From NCBI GenBank assembly GCA_964513925.1, contig CAZENR010000017.1, positions 1-23,374 of the forward strand: a stretch of DNA of 23,374 bases. The letters run 5' to 3'. The notes beneath the pieces were generated by a model. That model did no database searches, was not told the DNA's origin, and was given only the letters and a program-made list of their open reading frames with translations. The stretch comes from DAORHV01 sp964513925 (lineage in GTDB: Bacteria; Patescibacteriota; Gracilibacteria; Peribacterales; Peribacteraceae). Position 1 is the first letter of the stretch; each line of letters opens with the position of its first letter. The translations under genes and the position numbers were made by a program. Below, in pieces: positions 1-7,508 of this stretch.

Positions 1-1
1 G

Positions 2-40
2 CATTATTCCGTTCGCTTTCTAAGCGAGGGACTGCGCTGA
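2..40 (+). CDS. possible 3' end of an upstream gene (partial)
   Basis: One frame reads twelve codons from the window edge and ends in TGA at 38-40, followed 11 bases later by an intrinsic terminator. The terminator shows that a rightward transcript ends here, so an upstream gene is likely. Its frame is uncertain, because a second frame closes with TAA at 21-23. Too little is present to name a product. Confidence 0.25.
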   Translation, partial: HYSVRFLSEGLR

Positions 41-51
41 TGCCAAGCCGT

Positions 52-75
52 CCACCCTCGCGGGTGGCGTTTTTG
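52..75 (+). terminator. Rho-independent terminator
   Basis: A perfect 6-bp stem, CCACCC/GGGTGG, with loop TCGC spans 52-67 and is followed by CG and a run of five T at 70-74. This is the classic intrinsic terminator form for a transcript entering from the left edge. It overlaps the upstream ATG (position 40) of the next reading frame, which argues that the real start of that gene lies downstream at 97. Confidence 0.75.
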
Positions 76-96
76 TATTCGCTTCACGCTCACTTC

Positions 97-417
97 ATGC
101 ACGCCGAATCTCACACTGCAGATGCAGCACCGCTTCTAGAGCGCACCATTTCCGTTTTGTTCAATGTTGCCGCGGCAGACGCTCCGACCCGCCGCATGGT
201 GTTTGCAATGTGCGAGCGGGCCAGGGAGGCGCTGAAAGGCAGCTGCCTTTCGCCGGAGATGCAAGCGCTTGGCACACTGAATCCGGATGCCTTTGCACAG
301 GCGATCCATTCGGTCATGCAGTCCGATAGTCACATGTTCCGCTATATGCTTCCCGAACAAATGGTCTGGTATTGCCTGGATACCGCTGCACGAGCTCGCT
401 GCATTCTTAGGGAGTAA
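97..417 (+). CDS. hypothetical small protein, 106 aa
   Basis: I do not recognise this protein. The frame is open from an ATG at 40, but that codon sits beside the terminator hairpin at 52-75, so the ATG at 97 is the better start. The product is mostly helical, without membrane segments, cysteine motifs or a signal peptide, and ends in an Arg/Ala-rich stretch. It lies 18 bases upstream of the ABC ATPase gene on the same strand and may be co-transcribed with it. Codon composition resembles the neighbours. It could be a lineage-specific protein; no function is inferred. Confidence 0.5.
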   Translation: MHAESHTADAAPLLERTISVLFNVAAADAPTRRMVFAMCERAREALKGSCLSPEMQALGTLNPDAFAQAIHSVMQSDSHMFRYMLPEQMVWYCLDTAARARCILRE

Positions 418-435
418 TCTGGTATCTTCTTCCGC

Positions 436-1173
436 ATGACGCCCATCCTCTCCGTCAGCAACGTTTCCCTTACCCTGGGCGGTCAGCGCATTTTGCAGCA
501 CGTGTCCGTTGCCGTGCAGCCGGGCGAGGTAGTGGGGCTTATCGGCCCCAACGGATCGGGAAAGACCACGTTCTTCAACGTGCTCAGCGGTTTTCTCAAG
601 CCGTCTTCGGGGAGTATTCATTTCAAGGATGCAGACATTACCTCCTACTCGCCAAGCCAGCGTGCACGCATTGGCATTGGCCGTGTTTTCCAGAACTTCG
701 GCGTCTTCCGCGATATGACGCTAGAAGAAAACGTGCTGGTGGCGCTGGAGGCGCTTCCGGCAGATGAGCGCATGGCATTAGGGTCTCTGCATGACCGGGT
801 ACGCGACACGCTCAAGATGGTCAAACTCCAGGATCATGCGCGTAAAAAGGCCAGCTCGCTTTCAGGAGGCCAGCTGCGTCTACTGGAAATTGCCCGCACG
901 TTTGCCAGTCAGAAGCAGGTGTTCTTGCTCGACGAGCCGACTGCCGGCGTCTCTCCCAAAATGACCGGAGAGGTTTCGGAGTTAATCCGCAGACTGAAGC
1001 AGGAAGGACGAACGGTGCTGATTGTGGAGCATGACCTGCCGTTCATTCGCAGCATTTGCGACCGCATCGTCGTCTTGGATGTCGGGCAGGTGGTGCTGGA
1101 GGGAAGGCCGGAGGAGATTCATAGCAGCAAGAAGCTCAAGGAAATCTACTTTGGAGCCGATCCAGTAACATAA
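436..1173 (+). CDS. livG: branched-chain amino-acid type ABC transporter ATP-binding protein (LivG-like)
   Basis: This is a 245-residue ABC ATPase, close to the usual LivG length. Visible motifs are Walker A GPNGSGKT (37-44), the Q-loop at VFQN (84-87), signature LSGGQ (142-146), Walker B VFLLDEP (162-168) and the switch histidine in VEHD (about 199). The stretch after Walker B (TAGVSP) is typical of the LivG/LivF/Urt group. In the known system two ATPases drive import through two permeases fed by a periplasmic binding protein. The binding protein and permeases lie at 3177-6146, separated from this gene by two unrelated ones, and no LivF partner is visible. It may work as a homodimer, or a partner may be encoded elsewhere. 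Substrate assignment is inferred from family only; urea or amides are alternatives. No Shine-Dalgarno site precedes the ATG. Confidence 0.88.
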   Translation: MTPILSVSNVSLTLGGQRILQHVSVAVQPGEVVGLIGPNGSGKTTFFNVLSGFLKPSSGSIHFKDADITSYSPSQRARIGIGRVFQNFGVFRDMTLEENVLVALEALPADERMALGSLHDRVRDTLKMVKLQDHARKKASSLSGGQLRLLEIARTFASQKQVFLLDEPTAGVSPKMTGEVSELIRRLKQEGRTVLIVEHDLPFIRSICDRIVVLDVGQVVLEGRPEEIHSSKKLKEIYFGADPVT

Positions 1174-1201
1174 TTGTCAAAATAAAAAAATGTAGTATAA
1201 T
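1174..1201 (+). promoter_or_regulatory. sigma-70-type promoter, leaderless
   Basis: TTGTCA (1174-1179) and a perfect TATAAT (1196-1201) are separated by 16 bases. The hexamer ends six bases before the ATG at 1208, so transcription should begin at or next to the start codon. The -35 box begins directly after the stop codon of the ABC ATPase gene. Confidence 0.85.
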
Positions 1202-1207
1202 CTGCAT

Positions 1208-2074
1208 ATGTTTCCAACAGGACCACGCGAATATTCGGTGAAGATGCACGACGATGTTGCCGAAGTGGTAGCTCTTGCAGCCGGACCCTCAAGAACGACT
1301 GGCGATCATTGGGTGAGCTCATATATTCCGGACTTGTTCAACATCGGTATCGACGACATCGACGCGCTGCCCGCCGACGCGCGCACGCCCATTGTCGAAG
1401 CGCTCCGCGTCTTTGTGCTTGCAACCGGCAGCCAGGGCACCGAGGCAAATGAATCGCAAGATGTCGCCATGAAGCAGGTACGTGCGGTCATCGATGTAGC
1501 GCGACAAAAAATCCTGGGCACGGTGCAGTCCGAGGATGTGCGCTCCATTGTCGTGTGCAAAGATCTCTATGGAAAACGCAGCCATGAATTCACCGGCCAG
1601 AGGTTTTGTGAGGGATTTGGTTTTCAGCTGCAGGATATTCAGAGCCTGGGTCAGCAGGACCGGGCCGGAGTGGTGTCTGCTGTGCAGGAATTGGTTGGAA
1701 GGCATGCCAGTGCCGGTAGCGGCTTCGGCGGCGTGACCACAAAAGACGGGTCGCTGTCCTACCCTGCGATCTACGCCGCGGATATGCGCCAGGTGCTTCG
1801 GCCTCTGCAGCGCACATTGGTGAAATCGGGCCTGCTATCGCAGCAGGTGATGGATATTATTGCGAAGGTGGGTCACGCCAAAATTCGCGATTTGTTGGTG
1901 CTGGATCGCAATGTTCGTACGCCGGCCATTACTCGTGCTGCGGCCAGCATGTCCGCTGCAGAGGCCATGGCTTTCCTGGCGGCGGTCGATGCGTTTTTAG
2001 TGGAAGGCAAGGTAAGCGGCCAAGCGGCAAAGCGCTTTGACGATGCCATGTACCAGGCGGGAGTAACGGCCTAA
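1208..2074 (+). CDS. hypothetical protein, 288 aa
   Basis: I do not recognise a family. The ATG at 1208 is chosen because an excellent promoter ends six bases upstream, which predicts a leaderless mRNA starting at this codon. The product looks soluble and largely helical, with Ala/Val-rich amphipathic stretches and no signal peptide or membrane segment. A charged central portion (about 110-140) contains a pair of Cys residues that do not form a CxxC motif. It runs convergently toward the unknown gene at 2084-3016, with nine bases between the stop codons and no clear terminator. Possibly lineage-restricted; function unknown. Confidence 0.7.
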   Translation: MFPTGPREYSVKMHDDVAEVVALAAGPSRTTGDHWVSSYIPDLFNIGIDDIDALPADARTPIVEALRVFVLATGSQGTEANESQDVAMKQVRAVIDVARQKILGTVQSEDVRSIVVCKDLYGKRSHEFTGQRFCEGFGFQLQDIQSLGQQDRAGVVSAVQELVGRHASAGSGFGGVTTKDGSLSYPAIYAADMRQVLRPLQRTLVKSGLLSQQVMDIIAKVGHAKIRDLLVLDRNVRTPAITRAAASMSAAEAMAFLAAVDAFLVEGKVSGQAAKRFDDAMYQAGVTA

Positions 2075-2083
2075 CGCGTCGGC

Positions 2084-3016
2084 CTAAGGGCGCAGCAGCG
2101 ATCGAATGCTGCCGATGGTGCGACTGAATATCGGCTCGCTCAGTTTTCTGCCGCGCTCCAATGCTTCCTGGTCGAATGCGGCATGGAAGCGCGCCAACTT
2201 CAGTAGGCGGGGGTTGTCGTTTGCAAGCGGCTCGGGCTTCAGGCCTTTGCCACGAGGATCTTCCACGGTGCGTGCCATGCGCATGGCATACAGCAGTTTC
2301 AGTGCTTCCATGCCTACCAAGCGGTACAACACTGCGCGTCGCTCGGAAGCCTCCAGCTGTTTGCGCAGCGTAATGAGCATGTGGAAGGGGGATTGCGATT
2401 CATGGCGGTTTCCTGGATTGAGAAGCGCACGGCCCATGCTCTCGGGATCAAGCATGAAGAAATTTCCCATGGCAAACGCACGTTCGCGTTCGTGTGCCGT
2501 CTTGCCTGGGCATTGCTCCACTTCCAAAGCGAACCATTGCCGGATGCTTTCCTGTACCAGCGGGGCTAATCCCCATTCTATGTCCTGGGAATCCACGATT
2601 GTTTCCTTGCCGTACGGCTGTGTACGGGAACTCGTTGCAGTCCGGTCGTCGGGTAGGACAACCGTATTGATATCCGGCATGGAAGGAGGCTCATTGGCAG
2701 GTTCGATGTACGCAAGCAGCCAGTTCTTTGCGCCGGGAGCAGGCAGAGCGATGGTTTCGTTGTAGTCCAGATCACTCAGTTTCGTCTGTTGCCCCGGCGT
2801 ACGCTCGCGGGTGGTATTTACAGTGGCAATCAACTGCTTGGGGTCCGCAGCTAACACAGTTCGCCGGGTCATGCTGCTGCTAGACACCAGCTTCGTGCCG
2901 GGAGTCGTTGCGGCACGGGCATAGTCTTCGTAGCGTTCGAATGTACGCAGCAACATTCTTTCAATCGGGGAATGGGGTTGGTCATCGGCGGGCGTAAGTG
3001 GAACGAACTCTGTCAT
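2084..3016 (-). CDS. hypothetical protein, 310 aa
   Basis: I do not recognise this protein. The start at 3016 is supported by a -10/-35 pair upstream on the same strand. The first third is polar and rich in Thr, Ser and Pro, suggesting disorder. The C-terminal half (about 150-310) is charged and helical, with repeated Leu/Arg-rich segments such as LLRP at the end. There is no signal peptide or membrane segment, so it is probably cytoplasmic. It is divergent from the livK gene and shares a 160-base regulatory gap with it. Confidence 0.7.
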   Translation of the reverse strand: MTEFVPLTPADDQPHSPIERMLLRTFERYEDYARAATTPGTKLVSSSSMTRRTVLAADPKQLIATVNTTRERTPGQQTKLSDLDYNETIALPAPGAKNWLLAYIEPANEPPSMPDINTVVLPDDRTATSSRTQPYGKETIVDSQDIEWGLAPLVQESIRQWFALEVEQCPGKTAHERERAFAMGNFFMLDPESMGRALLNPGNRHESQSPFHMLITLRKQLEASERRAVLYRLVGMEALKLLYAMRMARTVEDPRGKGLKPEPLANDNPRLLKLARFHAAFDQEALERGRKLSEPIFSRTIGSIRSLLRP

Positions 3017-3044
3017 GTATCGGAAGACGGAAAAAGGTGCGATA

Positions 3045-3072
3045 TTATTACAATATTTTATTATTTTGTCAA
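3045..3072 (-). promoter_or_regulatory. promoter for the unknown gene at 2084-3016
   Basis: On the minus strand a perfect TTGACA (plus-strand 3067-3072) is followed after 16 bases by TAATAA (3045-3050). Transcription would begin near 3038, giving a leader of about 22 bases before the ATG at 3016. The surrounding DNA is strongly AT-rich compared with the genes. Confidence 0.6.
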
Positions 3073-3083
3073 GTATATCTCAA

Positions 3084-3089
3084 TATAAT
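3084..3089 (+). promoter_or_regulatory. -10 box of the livK promoter
   Basis: A perfect TATAAT lies at 3084-3089. The nearest TTGTCA (3066-3071) is only 12 bases away and coincides with the divergent -35 box, so the -35 element is weak or absent. Initiation near 3096 gives an untranslated leader of about 80 bases before the lipoprotein start at 3177, unlike most genes in this window. Confidence 0.5.
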
Positions 3090-3176
3090 GCTGGTGACGA
3101 TACGCGGTCGTCAAATGGCTCCTTGCCTTACGCAAGTTCATGGGTGACAATCTTGTCGCTTTCCCCCAATACTCTC

Positions 3177-4307
3177 ATGAAAAAAACTCTTTCTTTGGCT
3201 GTGGTGGCAGCGACGTTGTTTGTCGGCTGCTCCACAACTCCTGCCCCTGAAACTATCAAACTCGGCTACATCGGTCCCTTGACCGGAGACATTGCCGGTT
3301 TGGGCAAGGATACGCTCAACGGCATGCAAATGGCTGCCGAGGAAATCAACGCCGCTGGAGGCGTAAACGGCAAGAAGATCGAAATCGTTGCTGAAGACGG
3401 TCGTTGCAGCGGTGCCGAGGCAGCAAACGCAGCACGCAAGCTGGTGAATGTGGATAAGGTCGTTGCCATCGTTGGTGGGCAGTGCAGCAGCGAGACGCTT
3501 GCGGCAGCCCCCATTGCCGAGGCCGCCAAGGTCGTCATGATTTCCCCGGTCAGCAGCAGCCCGGATGTCAGTAAGGCAGGTGAGTACATCTTCCGCACGT
3601 ATCCGAGTGATGCGCTGAAGGGCAAGGCGTTTGGCGCGTTCTTCAAGCAGGCCGGATTCAAGAAGGTTGCCATCATCAGTGAGAATACCGACTTCTGCCA
3701 AGGCATCCGCAACAGCGTTGCCGAGAATCTTCCCGAGGGAACGACCATCGTGTTTAACGAGGTGGTCGATCCGGGCACGAAGGACTACCGTTCGTTGTTC
3801 ACCCGCTTGAAGGGTGTGGACTTCGATCTCTTCCTATCCAACGGCCAGTCCGATTCCACCGTTGCAGAAATGGCCAAGCAGATGCGCGAGCTTGGCATGA
3901 AGCAGCAGATCGTCGGTACCGACACCGCCGATTCAGCAACCCTTGGCAAAATCGCCACCGAGGCAGTAGAGGGCCTGAAGGCATTGTCCGTGCCGTCTCT
4001 TAGCGCTACCGATGCCAATGCCGGGGACTTTGTTACTTCATTCAATGCAAAGTACGGCGAGCCGCAGTTCGGTGCGTTCTTTGCCGCAACCGCTTACGAT
4101 GCTACCTCTATCCTGGCAAAGACCATCGGCGCCCAGGGCACCGATGGCGAGAAGATCAAAGCTGCTCTGTATGCAATGTCGGCACACAAGGGCATGGCCG
4201 GTTCCATCAGCTTCGATTCCAACGGCGACGTACAGGGCGTGCCGTTTGCCATGAAGCAGTTCAAGGCCGGTGTCCTTGAGCAGTCCGAGTTGATTCCGTT
4301 GCAGTAA
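3177..4307 (+). CDS. livK: branched-chain amino-acid type ABC transporter substrate-binding lipoprotein (LivK-like)
   Basis: The ATG at 3177 is chosen because it begins a typical lipoprotein signal: KK, a hydrophobic core, then a lipobox ending FVGC with the lipidated Cys at residue 18. The frame extends farther upstream, but that part crosses the promoter region and does not look coding. The mature part (376 residues in total) begins IKLGYIGPLTGD and carries the family pattern MAAEEINAAGGVNG and VVAIVGGQCSSETLAAAPIAEA, which place it in the periplasmic binding fold type I family (Peripla_BP_6). Such proteins bind branched-chain or other amino acids, urea or amides outside the membrane and deliver them to LivHM permeases, which are encoded directly downstream. 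The precise ligand cannot be read from the sequence. A strong terminator follows. Confidence 0.9.
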   Translation: MKKTLSLAVVAATLFVGCSTTPAPETIKLGYIGPLTGDIAGLGKDTLNGMQMAAEEINAAGGVNGKKIEIVAEDGRCSGAEAANAARKLVNVDKVVAIVGGQCSSETLAAAPIAEAAKVVMISPVSSSPDVSKAGEYIFRTYPSDALKGKAFGAFFKQAGFKKVAIISENTDFCQGIRNSVAENLPEGTTIVFNEVVDPGTKDYRSLFTRLKGVDFDLFLSNGQSDSTVAEMAKQMRELGMKQQIVGTDTADSATLGKIATEAVEGLKALSVPSLSATDANAGDFVTSFNAKYGEPQFGAFFAATAYDATSILAKTIGAQGTDGEKIKAALYAMSAHKGMAGSISFDSNGDVQGVPFAMKQFKAGVLEQSELIPLQ

Positions 4308-4324
4308 CATTCGTTTGAACTTAG

Positions 4325-4354
4325 AGGGCGGGGGATGCGTCTCCCGCCCTTTTT
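4325..4354 (+). terminator. strong Rho-independent terminator after livK
   Basis: An 11-bp stem with one G-T pair (4325-4335 with 4340-4350) and tetraloop TGCG is followed by TTTT at 4351-4354. It lies between the binding-protein gene and the permease genes. This probably lets the binding protein be made in excess over the permeases, an arrangement common in ABC importers. Confidence 0.9.
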
Positions 4355-4371
4355 CTGTGCTGGCACATCCC

Positions 4372-4400
4372 ATGACACGCGACAGGAACGGCGCTACAGT
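4372..4400 (+). promoter_or_regulatory. promoter for the permease genes, leaderless
   Basis: ATGACA (4372-4377) and TACAGT (4395-4400) are separated by 17 bases. The -10 box ends six bases before the GTG at 4407, so the transcript should start at that codon. This supports the GTG start and gives the permeases their own promoter downstream of the livK terminator. Confidence 0.65.
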
Positions 4401-4406
4401 TTGCGC

Positions 4407-5282
4407 GTGCAGCTGCTTATCAACGCACTGATCGCCGGGTCGTTTGCGGCACTCTTGGCCGGGGGGCTTTCGTTGGTGTATGGCGTGCTTGGCGTGTTCA
4501 ATTTGGCGCTGGGTCAACTGGCGCTGGTCGGCGGCTACTCCACCTGGTGGCTGTACCAACAGGCGCATGTGCCGCTGGTTGTGGCAATCGTTTTGGGCAT
4601 AGCAAACGGCGCGCTCATCACCTGGATCAGCTTCGAGCTGTTTGTGGCGCCGTATTACCAACGTCATCGTTTTTTGCCTCTGGTCACCACCATTGCTCTG
4701 AGCATGATTCTCGATGGCACGATCTTGCTCTTGTTCCAAGAGCGTCCTCGCAGCATTCTTGCGGCTGCCAAACGTCAGTACACCGCACTTGGCGCAAGTA
4801 TTTCCATGGAGCAGGCCACCCTCATTGCCCTGACATTGGCGCTGCTGGCGCTTACTGCGTGGATGTTGCATGCCACGCGCTTTGGTCGTGCCATTCGCGC
4901 AACTGTCCAGCACAGCAAGGCGGCCGAGAGCCTTGGAATCCGCTCGGGCTTGCTGCATCGCATCGTCTTCATTGCCAGCGGCATACTTGCCGCACTGGGA
5001 GGCATTTATATCGGTATCGACCAAAACATCACGCCGGTGCTGGGCTTTCCCATTACCATTAAGGCGTATGCCGCGGTCATCGCCGGAGGTAAGAATAGTT
5101 TGTGGGGCACGGTGGTGTGTGCGTACCTAATCGCGCTTGTTGAACAACTTGCGGTGGGAGTCCCGTGGTTCGGCGCATACATTCCGGCCGGCTACCAGCA
5201 AACTGTGGCGTTGGTATTCATTATTGTGGTGCTGCTGGTTCGTCCACAGGGCATCTTCGGTTCCCGCACACGTATTGCATAA
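4407..5282 (+). CDS. livH: branched-chain amino-acid type ABC transporter permease (LivH-like)
   Basis: This is a very hydrophobic 291-residue protein with about eight membrane segments. The N-terminal pattern LINALIAGSFAALLAGGLSL followed by VYGVLGVFNLALGQL matches LivH-type permeases, as does the cytoplasmic coupling segment around ESLGIRSGLLHRIVFIASG. It ends with VRPQGIFG, a family hallmark. The GTG at 4407 is preferred because the frame's upstream ATG (4335) lies inside the livK terminator and a promoter ends six bases before the GTG. It forms half of the membrane channel together with the LivM-like protein three bases downstream. Confidence 0.88.
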   Translation: MQLLINALIAGSFAALLAGGLSLVYGVLGVFNLALGQLALVGGYSTWWLYQQAHVPLVVAIVLGIANGALITWISFELFVAPYYQRHRFLPLVTTIALSMILDGTILLLFQERPRSILAAAKRQYTALGASISMEQATLIALTLALLALTAWMLHATRFGRAIRATVQHSKAAESLGIRSGLLHRIVFIASGILAALGGIYIGIDQNITPVLGFPITIKAYAAVIAGGKNSLWGTVVCAYLIALVEQLAVGVPWFGAYIPAGYQQTVALVFIIVVLLVRPQGIFGSRTRIA

Positions 5283-5285
5283 CGT

Positions 5286-6146
5286 ATGAACGTAGACTTC
5301 CTGCTCCATCTCCTCGGCATTGTTGCATTCAGCCTTCCAAACACGCTGGGCTACAACCTCGTCTTCGGCAAAGGGAAAATTTTACACTTTGGCCCGCTGG
5401 GACTGTCGGTACTGTCTGCGTATAGTCTTTTTTTGGTGCAGATAGCGACCGGTAATTACCTGCTTGCGCTCCTGGCATCCATCATTGTGACTGCGCTTAC
5501 CGCAATGCTGTTTGCATGGCTGGCGCTGCGCTTGGAGCCAGACGGACTTGGTATTTTGACGATTGCCGTGCATTTGGCGCTTCTGGCCGTGGTGCTCAAC
5601 TGGGGACAGCTGACTCGGGGCGCGCTCGGATTAGTAGGCATTCAACGCGCGCCTTTCCTGCACTCGCTGCCCGCCATCACCATTGCAGGCGCCGTTGCAG
5701 CCGTACTTTGGATTGCCTTTCTGCTGTTTGTCGAGCGCAGCCGCTTGGGACGCGAGCTACAGGCGTTGGCCGAGAACGAATGGCATGCCACTGCCTTGGG
5801 CATTTCCCGAAAGCGCGTGTACATGCAGGCGTTTTTGATCAGTGGCATGGGTGCCGTTATCACCAACTTCTTCTTCCATCAGTACATCAACTTGGTGCAT
5901 CCGAGCGATTTCCAGTTCTCCGCCACCATCTTCTTCGTCATGTGCATTGTTGCCGGCGGTCCGGGGAGCGTACTGGGTGTTGCACTATCGACTACGCTGC
6001 TCATTCTCCTCAAAGAATGTCTGCGCTTCGTCCCGCTGCCCTACGACGCAATAGGCCCGGTGCGCCTCATTCTCTTCGGTATCATTCTCATCCTTGCGGT
6101 ATACGCTCGCCGCAAATCCCTCTTTCCTGTACAGCGGACCGTATAA
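5286..6146 (+). CDS. livM: branched-chain amino-acid type ABC transporter permease (LivM-like)
   Basis: A 286-residue integral membrane protein with about eight to nine hydrophobic segments. NTLGYNLVFGKGKILHFGPL near the N-terminus, the coupling segment LAENEWHATALGISRKRVYMQAF (about 158-181) and VAGGPGSVLG (about 222-231) are typical of LivM-type permeases. It starts three bases after livH, so the two are co-transcribed and probably translationally coupled. LivM proteins are often longer; this one is compact and ends after the last membrane segment. Its stop codon is one base from the stop of the convergent rhodanese gene, leaving no room for a terminator. Confidence 0.86.
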   Translation: MNVDFLLHLLGIVAFSLPNTLGYNLVFGKGKILHFGPLGLSVLSAYSLFLVQIATGNYLLALLASIIVTALTAMLFAWLALRLEPDGLGILTIAVHLALLAVVLNWGQLTRGALGLVGIQRAPFLHSLPAITIAGAVAAVLWIAFLLFVERSRLGRELQALAENEWHATALGISRKRVYMQAFLISGMGAVITNFFFHQYINLVHPSDFQFSATIFFVMCIVAGGPGSVLGVALSTTLLILLKECLRFVPLPYDAIGPVRLILFGIILILAVYARRKSLFPVQRTV

Positions 6147-6147
6147 A

Positions 6148-7008
6148 CTACGCAGCCACGGCCTTGCCGGAGGCGCACTTGGTGCAGAAGCCCGCATGCT
6201 TGCGTTCGCATGTCTCGCAGCAAATGAACAGCGCGTGGCAGGGGATTTCGCAGCAATCCAAATAGCGGTCGCATGCGGTGCCGCAGTACTCGCATGCCGT
6301 CAGGTACGTCGGCTGCTTTTTGCCGTAGTAGCGTACCGACATGCGGTCGTCGAACACGAAGCAGGAGCCCAAAAAATGTCCGTCTGGGAATTGCTCGCAG
6401 TACTTCACGATTCCTCCCTCCAGCTGGCGCACGTTGTCAAAGCCATGTTCGCGCAGCAGCGCGCTGGCCTTTTCGCAGCGAATGCCGCCGGTGCAGTAGG
6501 TAATCACTTGCTTGTGCTTTAAGTGCTCCATGCTCGGAAGTAACCCCGGCAACTCGCGGAAGTTGTCCATGGGCACGATGTGGGCGTTACGGAAGTGGCC
6601 GATTTTGGCCTCGTATTCGTTGCGCATGTCTATGAGTACTACATCCTCCTTGCGATCCAGTGTGGCGTGGAGCTCCTCGGGCGAAATGTAGGGTGCCTTG
6701 CTCTCTATGCTTACCGGAGCGCGCAATGTCACCAATTCGGGGCGCAGCCGAACGAAGAGCTTTTTGAACGGATGGTCGGCGTGTTCGGTTTCCTTAAAGA
6801 CGATGTCGCTGAACACCGGGTGGGCATTCATGTATTCCTTGTACTTCTCCACGCTTTCGCGCGTTCCGCTGCATGTGCCGTTTATACCTTCGGCACTAAT
6901 GAGAATGCGCCCTTTCAGATTGAGCGAGCGGCACAGTTCCAAATGCGCACGCACTTCGGCTTCGGCGTTCGGAACAGCGATGTATTTGTAGTACAGCAAC
7001 ACGATCAT
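6148..7008 (-). CDS. trhO: tRNA uridine hydroxylase / rhodanese-type protein (TrhO/YceA-like)
   Basis: The 286-residue product has the TrhO layout. An N-terminal acylphosphatase-like part (1-95) carries KGRILISAEGINGT, a rhodanese domain (about 105-215) has the active-site loop YCTGGIRCEKA with Cys172, and the C-terminal tail (about 239-278) is cysteine-rich. In known bacteria TrhO hydroxylates U34 of certain tRNAs to 5-hydroxyuridine. The tail has pairs CEYC, CCEIPC, CCETC and CTKC, likely metal-binding. The ATG at 7008 fits the family start and follows a TATACT box by seven bases; the frame continues farther upstream but without family similarity. The gene lies alone, divergent from the small gene at 7116. 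Confidence 0.88.
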   Translation of the reverse strand: MIVLLYYKYIAVPNAEAEVRAHLELCRSLNLKGRILISAEGINGTCSGTRESVEKYKEYMNAHPVFSDIVFKETEHADHPFKKLFVRLRPELVTLRAPVSIESKAPYISPEELHATLDRKEDVVLIDMRNEYEAKIGHFRNAHIVPMDNFRELPGLLPSMEHLKHKQVITYCTGGIRCEKASALLREHGFDNVRQLEGGIVKYCEQFPDGHFLGSCFVFDDRMSVRYYGKKQPTYLTACEYCGTACDRYLDCCEIPCHALFICCETCERKHAGFCTKCASGKAVAA

Positions 7009-7015
7009 GCCGCGC

Positions 7016-7021
7016 AGTATA
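7016..7021 (-). promoter_or_regulatory. -10 box before trhO, leaderless
   Basis: On the minus strand TATACT (plus-strand 7016-7021) ends seven bases before the ATG at 7008. A -35 box is not clear at 16-18 bases; TTGAGG lies 20 bases upstream. The layout matches the other leaderless starts in this window. Confidence 0.55.
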
Positions 7022-7079
7022 CGCCATATTTTCCCTGCGTGCCTCAACCGGCTTTCTTGTGAGTACATACAGCGAAAAA

Positions 7080-7107
7080 TTGACTTCCGGTCGCATTCGC
7101 ATAGCAT
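7080..7107 (+). promoter_or_regulatory. promoter for the small gene at 7116, leaderless
   Basis: TTGACT (7080-7085) and TAGCAT (7102-7107) are separated by 16 bases. The -10 box ends eight bases before the ATG at 7116, which decides the start over an upstream codon at 7059 that would lie before the promoter. Confidence 0.65.
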
Positions 7108-7115
7108 GCGCCCCC

Positions 7116-7505
7116 ATGCCAGAACACCAGCCAGACTCACAGGCAGCCGAGGCCGAGCCAGTCATCGCAACGGCGAATGCCATTCCTGCAACGCCGCCTG
7201 CAATTACCCAGGCCCGCGCCGCATTCGAGCAGGCTGTGCGTGCTTGGCACTGTGACGAAGGCAGTCCAAGCGAAGTCGGACGATTGCTTACGGCATTGCT
7301 GGTTGCTGAAGATACGCCGTATCTAGACGAGGTTCCTTACCCGGTTCGGTCGCTCTTTACGCAATTTCGACGCCAGCATGCGACTACGGTGTTGCGCGCG
7401 GTGGATCTGGCTCGCACCACCATTCTTCCGGCTACCGCTAGCAAAGAGCTTCCACCGCACTTGCCGGTGCGCATGGATGAGTCTTTCCGTGAGGGTGCGG
7501 ATTAA
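7116..7505 (+). CDS. hypothetical protein, 129 aa
   Basis: I do not recognise this protein. The first 35 or so residues are rich in Ala, Pro and Thr and probably disordered. The remainder is helical, with a segment from about 45 to 105 rich in Leu, Ala and Arg and ending RRQHATTVLRAVDLARTT. No membrane segment or signal is seen. The ATG at 7116 is chosen because a promoter ends eight bases upstream. It converges on the HTTM-DCC gene with three bases between stop codons. Confidence 0.6.
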   Translation: MPEHQPDSQAAEAEPVIATANAIPATPPAITQARAAFEQAVRAWHCDEGSPSEVGRLLTALLVAEDTPYLDEVPYPVRSLFTQFRRQHATTVLRAVDLARTTILPATASKELPPHLPVRMDESFREGAD

Positions 7506-7508
7506 GCA

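Noticed and set aside
4038..5024. A 328-codon minus-strand frame opposite livK/livH
   Set aside because: It crosses the livK terminator and has shadow-type composition; the plus-strand genes have clear family motifs.
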